Below, in pieces: positions 16,865 through 25,723 of a stretch of DNA of 64,000 nt; the first letter of the stretch is position 1; the number at the start of each line of letters is the position of its first letter. Source of the stretch: Sphingobacterium spiritivorum (GTDB lineage: Bacteria; Bacteroidota; Bacteroidia; Sphingobacteriales; Sphingobacteriaceae); assembly GCF_016725325.1 (NCBI RefSeq), contig NZ_CP068083.1, positions 4,960,001 through 5,024,000 of the forward strand, in the 5' to 3' direction. A program made the translations under genes and the position numbers. The notes beneath the pieces are model-generated. The model worked only from the letters and a program-made list of their open reading frames with translations. It did not search any database and was not told the DNA's origin.

Positions 16865-16876
16865 CATAGTTGCATT
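16858..16876 (+). promoter_or_regulatory. Perfect 19-bp palindrome, probable Zur-type operator
   Basis: AATGCAAC-ATA-GTTGCATT has perfect 8-bp arms. Its length and AT-rich arms fit Fur/Zur-family operators. It is centred between divergent genes, and each arm supplies the TTG of one promoter, so bound repressor would shut both. Zur is inferred from the zinc-type neighbours; no zur gene is visible in the window. Confidence 0.6.
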
Positions 16877-16900
16877 AAATAAATATTTCTGATATTTTTA
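16870..16900 (+). promoter_or_regulatory. Promoter of the DUF3299-like gene
   Basis: TTG (16870-16872) and TATTTTTA (16893-16900, close to TAnnTTTG) are spaced by 20 bases, mirroring the minus-strand promoter. The -33 element lies in the other arm of the palindrome. Confidence 0.45.
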
Positions 16901-16920
16901 CTTTAGAAACTAAAAAATAT

Positions 16921-17427
16921 ATGCTCATGTCTCTTCACTTCTTTATTCCTCTTTTGATTATTGCTTTCATTATTTTATCCGTACATCCCTCCGGAGCACA
17001 GACAAACGTACAGCAACAACATATTATTGATCACAAACCGTTGATGAACAAAACCTGGGAGGTATTTGATCAGCTTATGTATAAGGTGGAGAAAAAAGCA
17101 GATAAGACTGTTTACATTCCACATTTTCCACCTGCTTTGCAGCAACTGAATAACAAAAGTGTCACCTTGCAGGGGTATATGGTCCCTATCAATACAGGGC
17201 GAAAACATAATTGGTTTCTATTGTCTGTCTTACCGGTAGCCCAATGCATGTTTTGCGGGCAAAACGGAATACCACCAATGGCAGAAATTATGATGAAAAA
17301 CAAACATAAGGTTACATTTAGTGAATTGCCGGTCCGTATTACAGGTATTGTATATCTCAACGCAGATAAAGACGGACATACCGAGATTCAGATACGTGAT
17401 GCTGAGTTGATCACTAACAAAAACTAA
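16921..17427 (+). CDS. Secreted DUF3299-like protein
   Basis: 168 residues with a strong N-terminal signal (hydrophobic 7-20, cleavage around SGAQ at 24-27). The mature part has the shape of DUF3299 domains: GYMVPI, WFLLSVLP, then a cysteine motif QCMFCGQNGIPP (C109, C112), then a final strand-rich part. The start could also be the ATG two codons later. It is divergent from a CobW-type GTPase across one palindromic operator, so a role in zinc acquisition or envelope zinc homeostasis is likely. Family assignment is by motif resemblance and is moderate. Confidence 0.7.
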   Translation: MLMSLHFFIPLLIIAFIILSVHPSGAQTNVQQQHIIDHKPLMNKTWEVFDQLMYKVEKKADKTVYIPHFPPALQQLNNKSVTLQGYMVPINTGRKHNWFLLSVLPVAQCMFCGQNGIPPMAEIMMKNKHKVTFSELPVRITGIVYLNADKDGHTEIQIRDAELITNKN

Positions 17428-17545
17428 TTCACTCATCAATAAACAATCCACACAACATACTAAAAATCAACATATAAGATATTATTTTGAAAGGAATATT
17501 TTATCTTTATGACGCATATTTAGCTATGAACCTATAACCAGAAAA

Positions 17546-18931
17546 ATGAAAAGAGCTGTCGTTATTTTGATCGGGATACTATTTTCACAGCATATACCTG
17601 TTTTATCCTGCACTATTTTTATAGCCAGAGACGGAAAACAGGTTTTGGTCGGAAATAATGAAGACTACTCACCTTTGAAGAAGACCTATATATGGGTGAG
17701 GCCTTCAAAACAAAAAAAGAAAGGTTACATTTTCTGGGGATTTGAAGAAAAATTTCCGGAAGGGGGTATAAATGAACAGGGGCTCTTCTATGATGCAGCA
17801 GCCCTCCCTAAGGAAGTAGAAATCGTTAAAGATCCCGCAAAGCCCGATTTCGAAGGTTATATTCTGGAAAAAATTTTACAGGAATGCGGTACAGTAGAAG
17901 AAGCATTAAAACTCTTTGCCCGGTACAATCTAACATGGCAGCAAAAAGCCCAAATCATGATAGCTGACCGTACAGGTGATTACGCTATTGTCCATGCAAA
18001 TTATATCATCCGCCCGGACAGTAAAAATTATGTACTTACAAATTATAATCTCCAGGATCCCCAATATACAGATTTCAAGTGCTGGCGCAGAAAAACGGCT
18101 TACAATTTACTCCAAACAAAACCGCTGACATTAGAAAATTTCAGACACATACTGGATGCAACGGCACAGCGGGAGACAGATAACAGTACAGTTTATTCAC
18201 AGGTGTGCGACCTCAAAAACAAAACTATTTATCTCTACCAACGTCACGATTATACGGTTGTTCACAAGATAGATGTCCTTCAACTTCTCAAAAAGGGATA
18301 TCAGAATATTGAAATAAAAGATTTATTTCCTAAAACATTATCCGAAAAAATAGAACAAACGTATAACCAACAAGGAATAGCAGCCACTATCTCCATGTAC
18401 AAGCAGCAAAGAAAATCGAAAAACACATCTTATCAGTTTACTGAAAAAGATCTGGAAATACTTGGATATAGGCTTATAGATAGTAACCGGATTGCAGATG
18501 CCGAAAAGCTGTTTGAAACCAACCTCAGCTATTATCCGGATTCTGAAAATGCACGGGTAGCACTTGCAAATGCTTATCTTCTATCCGGAAAAACAGAAAA
18601 AGCAAACAAATTGTATAATCAGATCCGAAAAATAAATCCTTCAAACTACTATCTGAATCTATTCGGGCCGCAGCATAATATCATTACGTTCAGAATCAAA
18701 GGTATGCAGGGAGCCGAATCCATTGCTTTGACAGGTACCTTTAATAATTATGATCCAAAAGCCAATCCATTTATCAGAAAGGATGGAGAATGGATCTGCA
18801 CACTTCATATCCCTCCCGGAAAATATGCATACAAAATTTATGTAGATAATACCTATTGGATGCAAGATCCCTGCAACCTCATGCATACCAAACCCAATGA
18901 ATGGTGGGATTCCTACCTGCAGGTTCAATAA
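17546..18931 (+). CDS. Secreted Ntn-type amide hydrolase fused to a carbohydrate-binding-like domain
   Basis: 461 residues. A signal peptide (1-21) ends directly before C22 in SCTIFIARDG. In linear amide C-N hydrolases (penicillin V acylase, choloylglycine hydrolase and C45 relatives) this cysteine becomes the N-terminal nucleophile, and NNEDY at 37-41 fits the conserved arginine/asparagine region. The hydrolase part runs to about residue 270. A helical TPR-like segment (about 306-375) follows, then an AMPK/CBM48-like beta domain (380-461; ALTGTFNNYDP, GKYAYKIYVD). Substrate unknown; an amide attached to or near a glycan is a guess. Lipidation of C22 is possible but the lipobox is poor. Confidence 0.8.
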   Translation: MKRAVVILIGILFSQHIPVLSCTIFIARDGKQVLVGNNEDYSPLKKTYIWVRPSKQKKKGYIFWGFEEKFPEGGINEQGLFYDAAALPKEVEIVKDPAKPDFEGYILEKILQECGTVEEALKLFARYNLTWQQKAQIMIADRTGDYAIVHANYIIRPDSKNYVLTNYNLQDPQYTDFKCWRRKTAYNLLQTKPLTLENFRHILDATAQRETDNSTVYSQVCDLKNKTIYLYQRHDYTVVHKIDVLQLLKKGYQNIEIKDLFPKTLSEKIEQTYNQQGIAATISMYKQQRKSKNTSYQFTEKDLEILGYRLIDSNRIADAEKLFETNLSYYPDSENARVALANAYLLSGKTEKANKLYNQIRKINPSNYYLNLFGPQHNIITFRIKGMQGAESIALTGTFNNYDPKANPFIRKDGEWICTLHIPPGKYAYKIYVDNTYWMQDPCNLMHTKPNEWWDSYLQVQ

Positions 18932-18937
18932 TCAGGA

Positions 18938-19933
18938 TTATCCTCCGGGAATCTGAGCTTTTGAATAGATAAGCCCTTCCTGCTTCAGCTCCTTCCAGAA
19001 ATCAGGTGAAACAGGAGATTGAACAGCTCTGCAATTATCCAGTACCTGTCCGGGTCTGCTTGCTCCGGGGATTATAGATACAAATTCGTCAGCCGCTAAT
19101 ACGAACTGGATTGCTGCAGCGATCAGATCAGTACCGTGTTGCTGAGCAATAGCTGCTATACGCGCCCGCTTTTCAGCCATCCCTTTAGGAATAACATCTT
19201 TGTAATTATAGCGCTCTCTGCCTCCTATATATCCGGAATTAAATCCGGCTCCGGACACCAATTTAACACCATGTTCACGGACTACGGGCAATAAACGGTC
19301 TACAGCATCCTCATGCTCCAGAATTGAATATTGTGTCGCGGAAAGACAGATATCCGGATCAGCTACTTTTATGCAATCCAGAATAGGCTCAATCTTATTT
19401 ACTCCCATCCCCCATGCTTTGATAATTCCCTGATCCCGGTAATCAGATAGTATTCTGAATGCACCCTTTTCTGCCTGCCGCAGATAATAATCATAACGAT
19501 CGCCTACCTGATCTTCAGACAGATCGTGTACAAAAACGATATCCAGATGATCTAATCCTGTACGTGAAAGACTTTCTTCAATAGATCTTGCTGTCGCATC
19601 TGCAGTGTAGTCATGTCTGAAATCATACGCTAATGGAGCTTTCCACATCGTAGGGGGAACTGCAGCTTCTTCTACGGCTTCAAACAACCGACCGATCTTT
19701 GTAGAAAACACAAATTCGTTTCTGGATTTCTGACGCAAAAAATCTCCAAACCTTCGTTCACTTTTCGTAAGTCCGTACCAGGGTGATGTATCGTAATAAC
19801 GGATACCCTGATTCCAGGCTGTTTCAAGAATATGATAAGATTCTTCATCAGATAACGGATCAAAGCCCGTTCCAATAGCAACTCCCCCTAATCCCAACGG
19901 ATATTTTAGTTCAAAATGTGATTTCATCAGCAA
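18938..19933 (-). CDS. Aldo/keto reductase (D-threo-aldose/L-fucose dehydrogenase-like)
   Basis: 331 residues with the aldo/keto reductase tetrad D48, Y53 (SPWYGLTKSE), K79 (FSTKIG) and H136 (VFVHDL). RRFGDFL after the tyrosine and the C-terminal SIIPGASRPGQV are typical of the D-threo-aldose 1-dehydrogenase/pyridoxal dehydrogenase-like branch. It is expected to oxidise or reduce a small sugar with NAD(P)H in the cytoplasm. It is convergent with the Ntn-hydrolase gene, with only 6 bases between stops. The methionine two codons in is an equally possible start. Confidence 0.88.
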   Translation of the reverse strand: MLMKSHFELKYPLGLGGVAIGTGFDPLSDEESYHILETAWNQGIRYYDTSPWYGLTKSERRFGDFLRQKSRNEFVFSTKIGRLFEAVEEAAVPPTMWKAPLAYDFRHDYTADATARSIEESLSRTGLDHLDIVFVHDLSEDQVGDRYDYYLRQAEKGAFRILSDYRDQGIIKAWGMGVNKIEPILDCIKVADPDICLSATQYSILEHEDAVDRLLPVVREHGVKLVSGAGFNSGYIGGRERYNYKDVIPKGMAEKRARIAAIAQQHGTDLIAAAIQFVLAADEFVSIIPGASRPGQVLDNCRAVQSPVSPDFWKELKQEGLIYSKAQIPGG

Positions 19934-20264
19934 ATAAAATTAGTGTAACTGTTGTAGCAATAGTTATTCGATATAAACCCTTGTAATTCATATCTCCTTC
20001 TTAATAACAATATGAGTCTGAAATGGTTTGTAAAAAGTCCCAGCGCTCTTAGCATAATTTAATTGCAAATTATTCGTGACTTATTACATTTTTATCAACC
20101 TGATTATCAATGAAGTTTCTTTTTTATTTAAATTTGGTATACAGTATTATTGCAAAACTGCGATAGCTATTTTCTAATGGAGAGATCTTACTCAACTGAT
20201 CTTAATCCACATTGTTAAACTCTAAAAGTTTCTTTCAAGAGATTTTTACTAAAATTAAAATGCT
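19934..20264 (+). other. Divergent intergenic region, no gene seen
   Basis: 331 AT-rich bases between the aldo/keto reductase and the small HMA-like gene. It must hold both promoters, but no clear TTTG/TAnnTTTG pair, palindrome or RNA structure stood out. Confidence 0.5.
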
Positions 20265-20483
20265 ATGGAAAAATTAATGTTCGAAACAAATGTACACTGC
20301 TCCAGCCTCTTCCACAATATACATGGAGCAATTAAACAGATCGACGGAATCAAAAAATGGAAACTCGATCTGGAATCTGTTTACAAGGTACTTGTCATAG
20401 AAGGCCAATGTCTTGATCATCATATCATCATTAAAGAACTTGGCATTGCGGGTATAGAAGCGCAACGGCTTTATGAGGAATAA
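20265..20483 (+). CDS. Small HMA-fold-like protein lacking the CxxC motif
   Basis: 72 residues with the beta-alpha-beta-beta-alpha-beta rhythm of heavy-metal-associated domains (FETNVHC, helix FHNIHGAIKQI, WKLDLESV, VLVIEGQ, helix IIKELGI, IEAQRL). The metal loop is degenerate: HCSSLF with one cysteine (C12) replaces MxCxxC. It may bind metal through His-Cys, or keep only the fold. It stands alone, without a copper ATPase nearby. The gene is likely real given its coherent composition. Confidence 0.7.
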   Translation: MEKLMFETNVHCSSLFHNIHGAIKQIDGIKKWKLDLESVYKVLVIEGQCLDHHIIIKELGIAGIEAQRLYEE

Positions 20484-20681
20484 GATATTCTGTTACAACC
20501 ACATCCACCCATGGGGATAATTCCCCGAATATATGCGAATCAGTCTTCAGCAGTTTAAGATGCTACTTTTATTACAATGAAGACTGTTCGCGTCTTAACT
20601 ACTATTATATACTGTAGAAAAATCTATTCTACCGGTTATAAAATCTCTTATAATCAATATTATAACTGTAAATTTATAAGC

Positions 20682-21596
20682 ATGAAAAATAGCTTTATCT
20701 TACTTGCTTACTACATCCTTTTTATCCTTTCTAACCAACCTCATGTTTCTGCACAACAAACCAAAAAAGTAAAGGCTTCATTCGTCAGTGACTCTATTAG
20801 CGTTCAGGAAGAATTTAACAGATACTTCGAAAACAAACATGCAAAAGGAGATATTATGGTATTGGATTTACAAAATAATAAATGGTTTGCTTCCGATGCA
20901 AAGTCTGTTTTTGTACCGTCGTTGCCGGCATCAACATTTAAAATCATCAATCTGCTGATTGCGCTGGAAACAAAAGTCATATCTGATGAAAACCAGGTCG
21001 TCAAGTGGACAGGTCACACAGATACCGTTAAATATGGATACAGACCAGATATATACCGGGACATGACAGTAAAAGAAGCTTTTGAAAAATCAGCAGGGTG
21101 GGTTTTCGTAGAGTTAGCTAAAAAAATAGGCAAGAAAAATTATCAGCATTATCTCTCTCTTGCCGGATATGGCAACGCTGATCTGAACGAAACAGATCCT
21201 GACTTTTGGAATTTTGGTAATTTCGGTATATCACCCTACAACCAGCTAGAATTTTTAAGAAAATTATATCTGGAGCAACTCTCTTTTGATAAAAGGCATA
21301 TGCAAACCGTAAAAAGAGTTATGCTCTCAGAAGAGTATCCTGATTATGCTATCCATGCCAAAACGGGCTGGACACGAATAGACGGATTAAATATCGGATG
21401 GTGGGTAGGCTATATAGAAAAACAAAACAATACTTATTTATTTGCCACCAGACTATTTCAGGATCGAAATCTTAAAAATTCGGGATTTGGCAGCAGCAGA
21501 AAAGACATTACCCGCAGAGTACTTGAAGATCTTGGATTTATCGATATCCCTTCTTCGGCGAAGACTTCTACATTAACCATTCAGAGCCGCCATTGA
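20682..21596 (+). CDS. Class D (OXA-type) beta-lactamase
   Basis: 304 residues from the ATG that begins a normal signal peptide (MKNSFILLAYY...SAQ, cleavage near 24); the open frame extends 35 codons further upstream without signal character. Class D motifs: STFK (S84 nucleophile, K87), YGN (163-165) and KTGW (227-230), with WWVGYIE after. The second motif, normally S-x-V, reads SAG (137-139, SAGWVF). The protein should hydrolyse beta-lactams in the periplasm by a serine acyl-enzyme; spectrum cannot be predicted. It may be an intrinsic chromosomal enzyme, since no mobile element is adjacent. An imperfect hairpin spans the stop codon. Confidence 0.9.
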   Translation: MKNSFILLAYYILFILSNQPHVSAQQTKKVKASFVSDSISVQEEFNRYFENKHAKGDIMVLDLQNNKWFASDAKSVFVPSLPASTFKIINLLIALETKVISDENQVVKWTGHTDTVKYGYRPDIYRDMTVKEAFEKSAGWVFVELAKKIGKKNYQHYLSLAGYGNADLNETDPDFWNFGNFGISPYNQLEFLRKLYLEQLSFDKRHMQTVKRVMLSEEYPDYAIHAKTGWTRIDGLNIGWWVGYIEKQNNTYLFATRLFQDRNLKNSGFGSSRKDITRRVLEDLGFIDIPSSAKTSTLTIQSRH

Positions 21597-21675
21597 AGGC
21601 AGCTCTGTAGGTAAAAAATAGCAGGAATGATACCGTTATCAGAAAGGAAAACAGAAGTACACAGTATTATTTTTA

Positions 21676-22392
21676 TTAAGGATTCGTAGACCACAAAGAG
21701 GCAGATTTTAACAGCGCTCTTCTCGGTAATTTCAGATTAGCGATAATCAGCTCAGCAAAATCAGATGGCTGCAACACGCTGTCCGGATTACCATCAGTAA
21801 GTCCCAGATCAACAGACATATCCGAAGCAATGGTACTTGGAGTAAGTGTACAGACCCGTATATTATGTTTGCGGACTTCCTTCATTAAAGATTCAGACAT
21901 ACCGATCACAGCAAACTTGGAGGCCGAATATGCGGAAGTATTAGCATTGCCCGTCAATCCTGCAGTAGAGCTTACATTTACAATATCTCCCTGATTTTTT
22001 GCGACCAGATGTGGTAATACCTCCTTTGTAACATGATAGATCCCCATGACATTGGTCATCAGGATTTCCTGCCAGCGAAGAGCGTCCATATCCAAAAATG
22101 AACCAAACTCTGCAATACCAGCATTATTAATCAGTATATCAACTCCGCCTAATGTTTCGATCAGTTTAGAAACTTCAGATTTAACCTGCCCTGCATCTGC
22201 CACATCAAACACTGCATATACCGCTTGTATCCCAAAAGCTTCCAGTTCCTTTACAGTTTGCTTTAGATTTTCTTCATTACGGCCGGTAATGCCAACAGAT
22301 ACCCCTTCAGCAGCCAAAGCAAGAGCTGTTGCTTTTCCTAATCCCCTGCCCCCTCCTGTGATAATAGCTTTTTTATTGTGTAGATTTTCCAT
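21676..22392 (-). CDS. Short-chain dehydrogenase/reductase (FabG-like)
   Basis: 238 residues of the classical SDR type: cofactor motif TGGGRGLG (12-19), NNAG (89-92), catalytic S141/S142, Y155 and K159 (SAYSASK). The sequence resembles 3-ketoacyl-ACP reductase-like proteins often annotated as FabG homologues. It lies alone, without fatty acid genes, so a housekeeping FabG role is unlikely. Arginine in TGRNE after strand 2 suggests NADPH preference. Substrate unknown. Confidence 0.87.
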   Translation of the reverse strand: MENLHNKKAIITGGGRGLGKATALALAAEGVSVGITGRNEENLKQTVKELEAFGIQAVYAVFDVADAGQVKSEVSKLIETLGGVDILINNAGIAEFGSFLDMDALRWQEILMTNVMGIYHVTKEVLPHLVAKNQGDIVNVSSTAGLTGNANTSAYSASKFAVIGMSESLMKEVRKHNIRVCTLTPSTIASDMSVDLGLTDGNPDSVLQPSDFAELIIANLKLPRRALLKSASLWSTNP

Positions 22393-22588
22393 ATCGTTTT
22401 ACTAATATTTATCAAAAAAACAGATTGTAATACTGCGAATATAGCTTATTTGAATAGATTTAATTCTCCGTAAATGCGCTACAGTCACAGGCTGTACCCC
22501 TGCCAATCCAATCAAAAACACTCATTTTCAATTGAAAAAGACACAAGCTGAACGTATGTTAAGTTTAATAAAATGACACTTGGATGAG

Positions 22589-23020
22589 CTATAGAATAGC
22601 TTTTAGTTCCATTTCAAAAATAAGTGTACAGTTGCCTCCGCTATTCTCCGTCAGGGATTCAAATCCATAAGCCAGATGACATGGTATATATATTTTCCAA
22701 TGACTTCCTATGGGCATCAATACCAATACTTCCTGCCATCCCTTGATCAGCTCACGTACAAAAAATGCTTCCGGTTTCTTTCGTTTGTAAGAACTGTCAA
22801 AAACGGTACCATCCAGTAATGTACCTTTATAATGACACAATACCTTTGCTTTTAAAGTAGGTATTTCTCCGTTTCCCTCTTTTAAGATTTCGTATTGTAA
22901 TCCGGAAGGTTTTACAATTACATTATCCCGTTTTGCATTTTCTTCTAAGAAGGCTATACCCTCTTTCAGATTACGTTCCGCCAGGTCCCTTATTTTCTTC
23001 AGATATTTTGTAGATGCCAC
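22589..23020 (-). CDS. FKBP-type peptidyl-prolyl cis-trans isomerase
   Basis: 143 residues: a short charged N-terminal helix (about 1-35) followed by an FKBP domain (VKPSGLQYEILKEG, GTLLDGTVFDSS, WQEVLVLMPIGSHWKIYIPCHLAYG, LIFEMELKAI). It catalyses proline isomerisation. It lacks a signal peptide, unlike many FKBPs of this type (FklB/Mip) that are periplasmic, so it is probably cytoplasmic. A TATCTTTG box lies upstream on the minus strand at 23054-23047 without a clear -33 element. Confidence 0.9.
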   Translation of the reverse strand: MASTKYLKKIRDLAERNLKEGIAFLEENAKRDNVIVKPSGLQYEILKEGNGEIPTLKAKVLCHYKGTLLDGTVFDSSYKRKKPEAFFVRELIKGWQEVLVLMPIGSHWKIYIPCHLAYGFESLTENSGGNCTLIFEMELKAIL

Positions 23021-23107
23021 GTCTGCTTTTATTATTATGTAGGTTACAAAGATAACCGGATTGCAACTACTGTGCGTTTATTCTGCGAATTTTACTTGAA
23101 TACCTTA

Positions 23108-24682
23108 CTATTTTTCATTTCTGATGGTACTTGCATTTCCGTCACGTATGGCCTGATAATGTGGGGACATCATTTCTATGCCCGCCCCATCAAAGGCTTC
23201 ATGTATATTCTTATGAAGTTCGGAATAAATCGGCGCCATTCTTTCAGGACTGTTGGTATATGCATTGATCTGATAAGAAACGTACCAGTCGTCAAGGCTG
23301 GTCTGCAATACAAATGGCGTCCTTTCCGGGGATATCCCATCTGTCTTTAGCGCAGCAGCAATCAACAATTCGTGAATCTTCTGCCAGCCAATATCATAAC
23401 CTATAGAAATAGTAGTATGTATAATTAATCCGTCATCCCGGCAAAGACTGGTGTAATTGATGGTATTTCCATTGAGAATGGCACTATTCGGAATGGTAAT
23501 AATTTCATTTTTTGTGGTCTGTAACCGTGTGACGAGCAAGGATTTTTCTAAAACTGTACCTTGAATTTCACCGATCTTGACTACATCGCCGATCTTAAAA
23601 GGTCTCATGTAAGTAATCACCATTCCGGCGACCCCATTGCTGATCGCAGAAGAAGATCCGAATGAAATAATCAATCCCAGAAATACAGATACCCCTTTGA
23701 AAATATCTGAATTAGATCCCGGAATAAACGGCCAGATCACTACGATCATAAAGGCATTCAGTACCAGGCGCACAATATTATACGTAGGCTTTGCCCAATC
23801 CGCATAAAAACCATTTATCTTCAGCTTGTCAGCCTCTATTTCATTCGCAAGAAAACGAATGAATTTCTTGACATAGTGAAATACAATATAAATAACTATT
23901 ATCGTAATCAGATTTGGAATAAAATCGACTACAGAACTGATTATATTTTTCAGCGGATTGACTACAAAATTAATCAGATTATCGCCCCAGGGTTTTGTCC
24001 ATGGAAATAATCTGAAAATTATTGGAAGCGTGAGATAAATCAATAAAAAAAATAAAAAATACTTAAAGATGCCCAAAGCTTTTTTGATCAGCATCACTTC
24101 TGTATCCTTATTAATCAGATCATAGTCTTTGATCTTGATCCTTCCTGCTCTTTTCTTAAATTTGATCAGAATCCAGGCTGTAAACCTGTTGAAATATTTA
24201 TTGATGTAGTAAATACATAAAACAAGGATCAGCAAAATTAAGCTTCCCATTGCTCCGCGCTTTAAGAGCTCTGAAAAATCTGTTTCGCTTTTATATTTTT
24301 TGACATGCTGCAATATCAGCTGTTGATACGTGGCTGCCAACACATCCGGGGCGACCTGCATGGAATCGGCGTCAGGTTTGGAAATACTTAAGAGTATATT
24401 TCCTTTATACACAATATCAAATACCATAGAATCTGGTACCGTCAACAACGAGTCTGCAATAAAAAAAAGATCATCATCCAGTGCTTTGATCTTGTCGGTT
24501 GTGCGTTGTGCACGCTCGGACGCAGAAAGCGCACCTAATTTATTTTTAACATGAAAGAGCGTATCAGCATATACAATAACGGGATATCCCTTGTCTGTTT
24601 TCCGGAGATCCTGAGCTATGGCGATTGAAATAAAACCACAAAAAAAGAAAAGGAGAAATTGCAACTTAATAAATATATTCAT
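23108..24682 (-). CDS. MscS-family mechanosensitive ion channel
   Basis: 524 residues from the ATG that starts a signal peptide (MNIFIKLQFLLFFF...AIAQ); an upstream in-frame ATG adds 11 non-signal residues. A periplasmic N-terminal part (about 25-135) is followed by four or five membrane helices, a glycine/serine-rich pore-lining helix (ISFGSSSAISNGVAGMV) and the MscS beta domain (FKIGDVVKIGEIQGTVLEKS, ITIPNSAILNG). Channels of this family release solutes on hypo-osmotic stress. The N-terminal periplasmic extension marks it as a larger MscK/YnaI-like form. Confidence 0.9.
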   Translation of the reverse strand: MNIFIKLQFLLFFFCGFISIAIAQDLRKTDKGYPVIVYADTLFHVKNKLGALSASERAQRTTDKIKALDDDLFFIADSLLTVPDSMVFDIVYKGNILLSISKPDADSMQVAPDVLAATYQQLILQHVKKYKSETDFSELLKRGAMGSLILLILVLCIYYINKYFNRFTAWILIKFKKRAGRIKIKDYDLINKDTEVMLIKKALGIFKYFLFFLLIYLTLPIIFRLFPWTKPWGDNLINFVVNPLKNIISSVVDFIPNLITIIVIYIVFHYVKKFIRFLANEIEADKLKINGFYADWAKPTYNIVRLVLNAFMIVVIWPFIPGSNSDIFKGVSVFLGLIISFGSSSAISNGVAGMVITYMRPFKIGDVVKIGEIQGTVLEKSLLVTRLQTTKNEIITIPNSAILNGNTINYTSLCRDDGLIIHTTISIGYDIGWQKIHELLIAAALKTDGISPERTPFVLQTSLDDWYVSYQINAYTNSPERMAPIYSELHKNIHEAFDGAGIEMMSPHYQAIRDGNASTIRNEK

Positions 24683-24738
24683 CTTAAGGAAAAATTTACT
24701 ATCTGCAAAATACACAAAGAAAATGAAAATGTCCGCTG

Positions 24739-25698
24739 TTAATGAGCTGCAGGGATCAGATAATTCACACCCACCTGTACAGCTGTACCTCCAAATCTAT
24801 TCTTAACATTGAAATTTTGCGTAATCCTTCCCATCAATCCGACTTTCATGGGTTTAATCCAATAAGACCCAAACCCTCCGATACCAGCAATACGGTCAGA
24901 TACAAATCCTCCGTTAGTACCTTTATCATCACTGATCTGGCTGGTATAGTGTCCAAATAATCCGATTTCATTCCCTCTGCTATCCAATACATATGAGCCT
25001 CCCATGTCTACTGTCAAGTGACTACCTTCTTTAAAATCTGTGTCCTTCTGCCATTGATTCATTTCCAGAGTTGTTGCCACGCTCAGACTTACCCGAGGAA
25101 TTGGTTTCATTCTTCCCGCCACACGTACATTATGCGACCAATAGCCATGACCTCCATTATCCAGATCATGAGGTTTGTACCTACCGGTAGGTGCCCAGAC
25201 CCCATAATTAAGGGCATAACTGTACTTTCCCTTTGTCCAGGAAAGCCAGACAGGCTGAAGATACATATCTCCGAAGCCCAGGCTTTTATTGGTAAATACA
25301 TAATTACCCGAACCGGTTTGACTTGAATAATAGTCTAAAGCTATATTTGCTGTAGGACTGTTTAATGTAGGAATTACCATCATACCCCAGTTCGCTCCTA
25401 AAATTTTGCCTTTACCTCCATAAATTGCCATCAGGATAAAAGAATTGGTCTTTACATTCTGCTTGATTTTCAAATCTGTAGGATTTTCCGGAGCCGGATT
25501 GATCAATTGATCTGATCGATTACCTGCTGCATTATAATAGTTCATGTTTGCATACCCATACCATACCGGAATAATCCAGCCTGAATGGGGAGCAAAATAG
25601 TCTCCGGGATTAAAGGAAGATCCTGTATAATGACCTTGTCCCTGAGCAATACCTCCGAAGAGTATAATAAGTAGTAGTAATAATGGCTTTTTCATCAC
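24739..25698 (-). CDS. Outer-membrane transporter of the phenol meta-pathway (SphA/MetA-deg) family
   Basis: 319 residues with a signal peptide (1-20, ending AQGQ) and a body of alternating amphipathic strands with many aromatic residues, ending in a typical outer-membrane C-terminal strand (AVQVGVNYLIPAAH). Motifs such as NWGMMVIPTL and YALNYGVWAPTGRY fit the phenol_MetA_deg family of beta-barrel transporters. Substrate unknown. It lies 56 bases before the MscS start and 25 bases after the amidohydrolase stop on the same strand, so the three may share a transcript. Confidence 0.8.
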   Translation of the reverse strand: MMKKPLLLLLIILFGGIAQGQGHYTGSSFNPGDYFAPHSGWIIPVWYGYANMNYYNAAGNRSDQLINPAPENPTDLKIKQNVKTNSFILMAIYGGKGKILGANWGMMVIPTLNSPTANIALDYYSSQTGSGNYVFTNKSLGFGDMYLQPVWLSWTKGKYSYALNYGVWAPTGRYKPHDLDNGGHGYWSHNVRVAGRMKPIPRVSLSVATTLEMNQWQKDTDFKEGSHLTVDMGGSYVLDSRGNEIGLFGHYTSQISDDKGTNGGFVSDRIAGIGGFGSYWIKPMKVGLMGRITQNFNVKNRFGGTAVQVGVNYLIPAAH

Positions 25699-25723
25699 TC
25701 ATAGTAATATTTCTTTCCAGACA

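Noticed and set aside
20500..20520. Short dyads GGGG-ATAATT-CCCC and CCCATGGG as a terminator after the HMA-like gene
   Set aside because: Stems are only 4 bp and no T-run follows.
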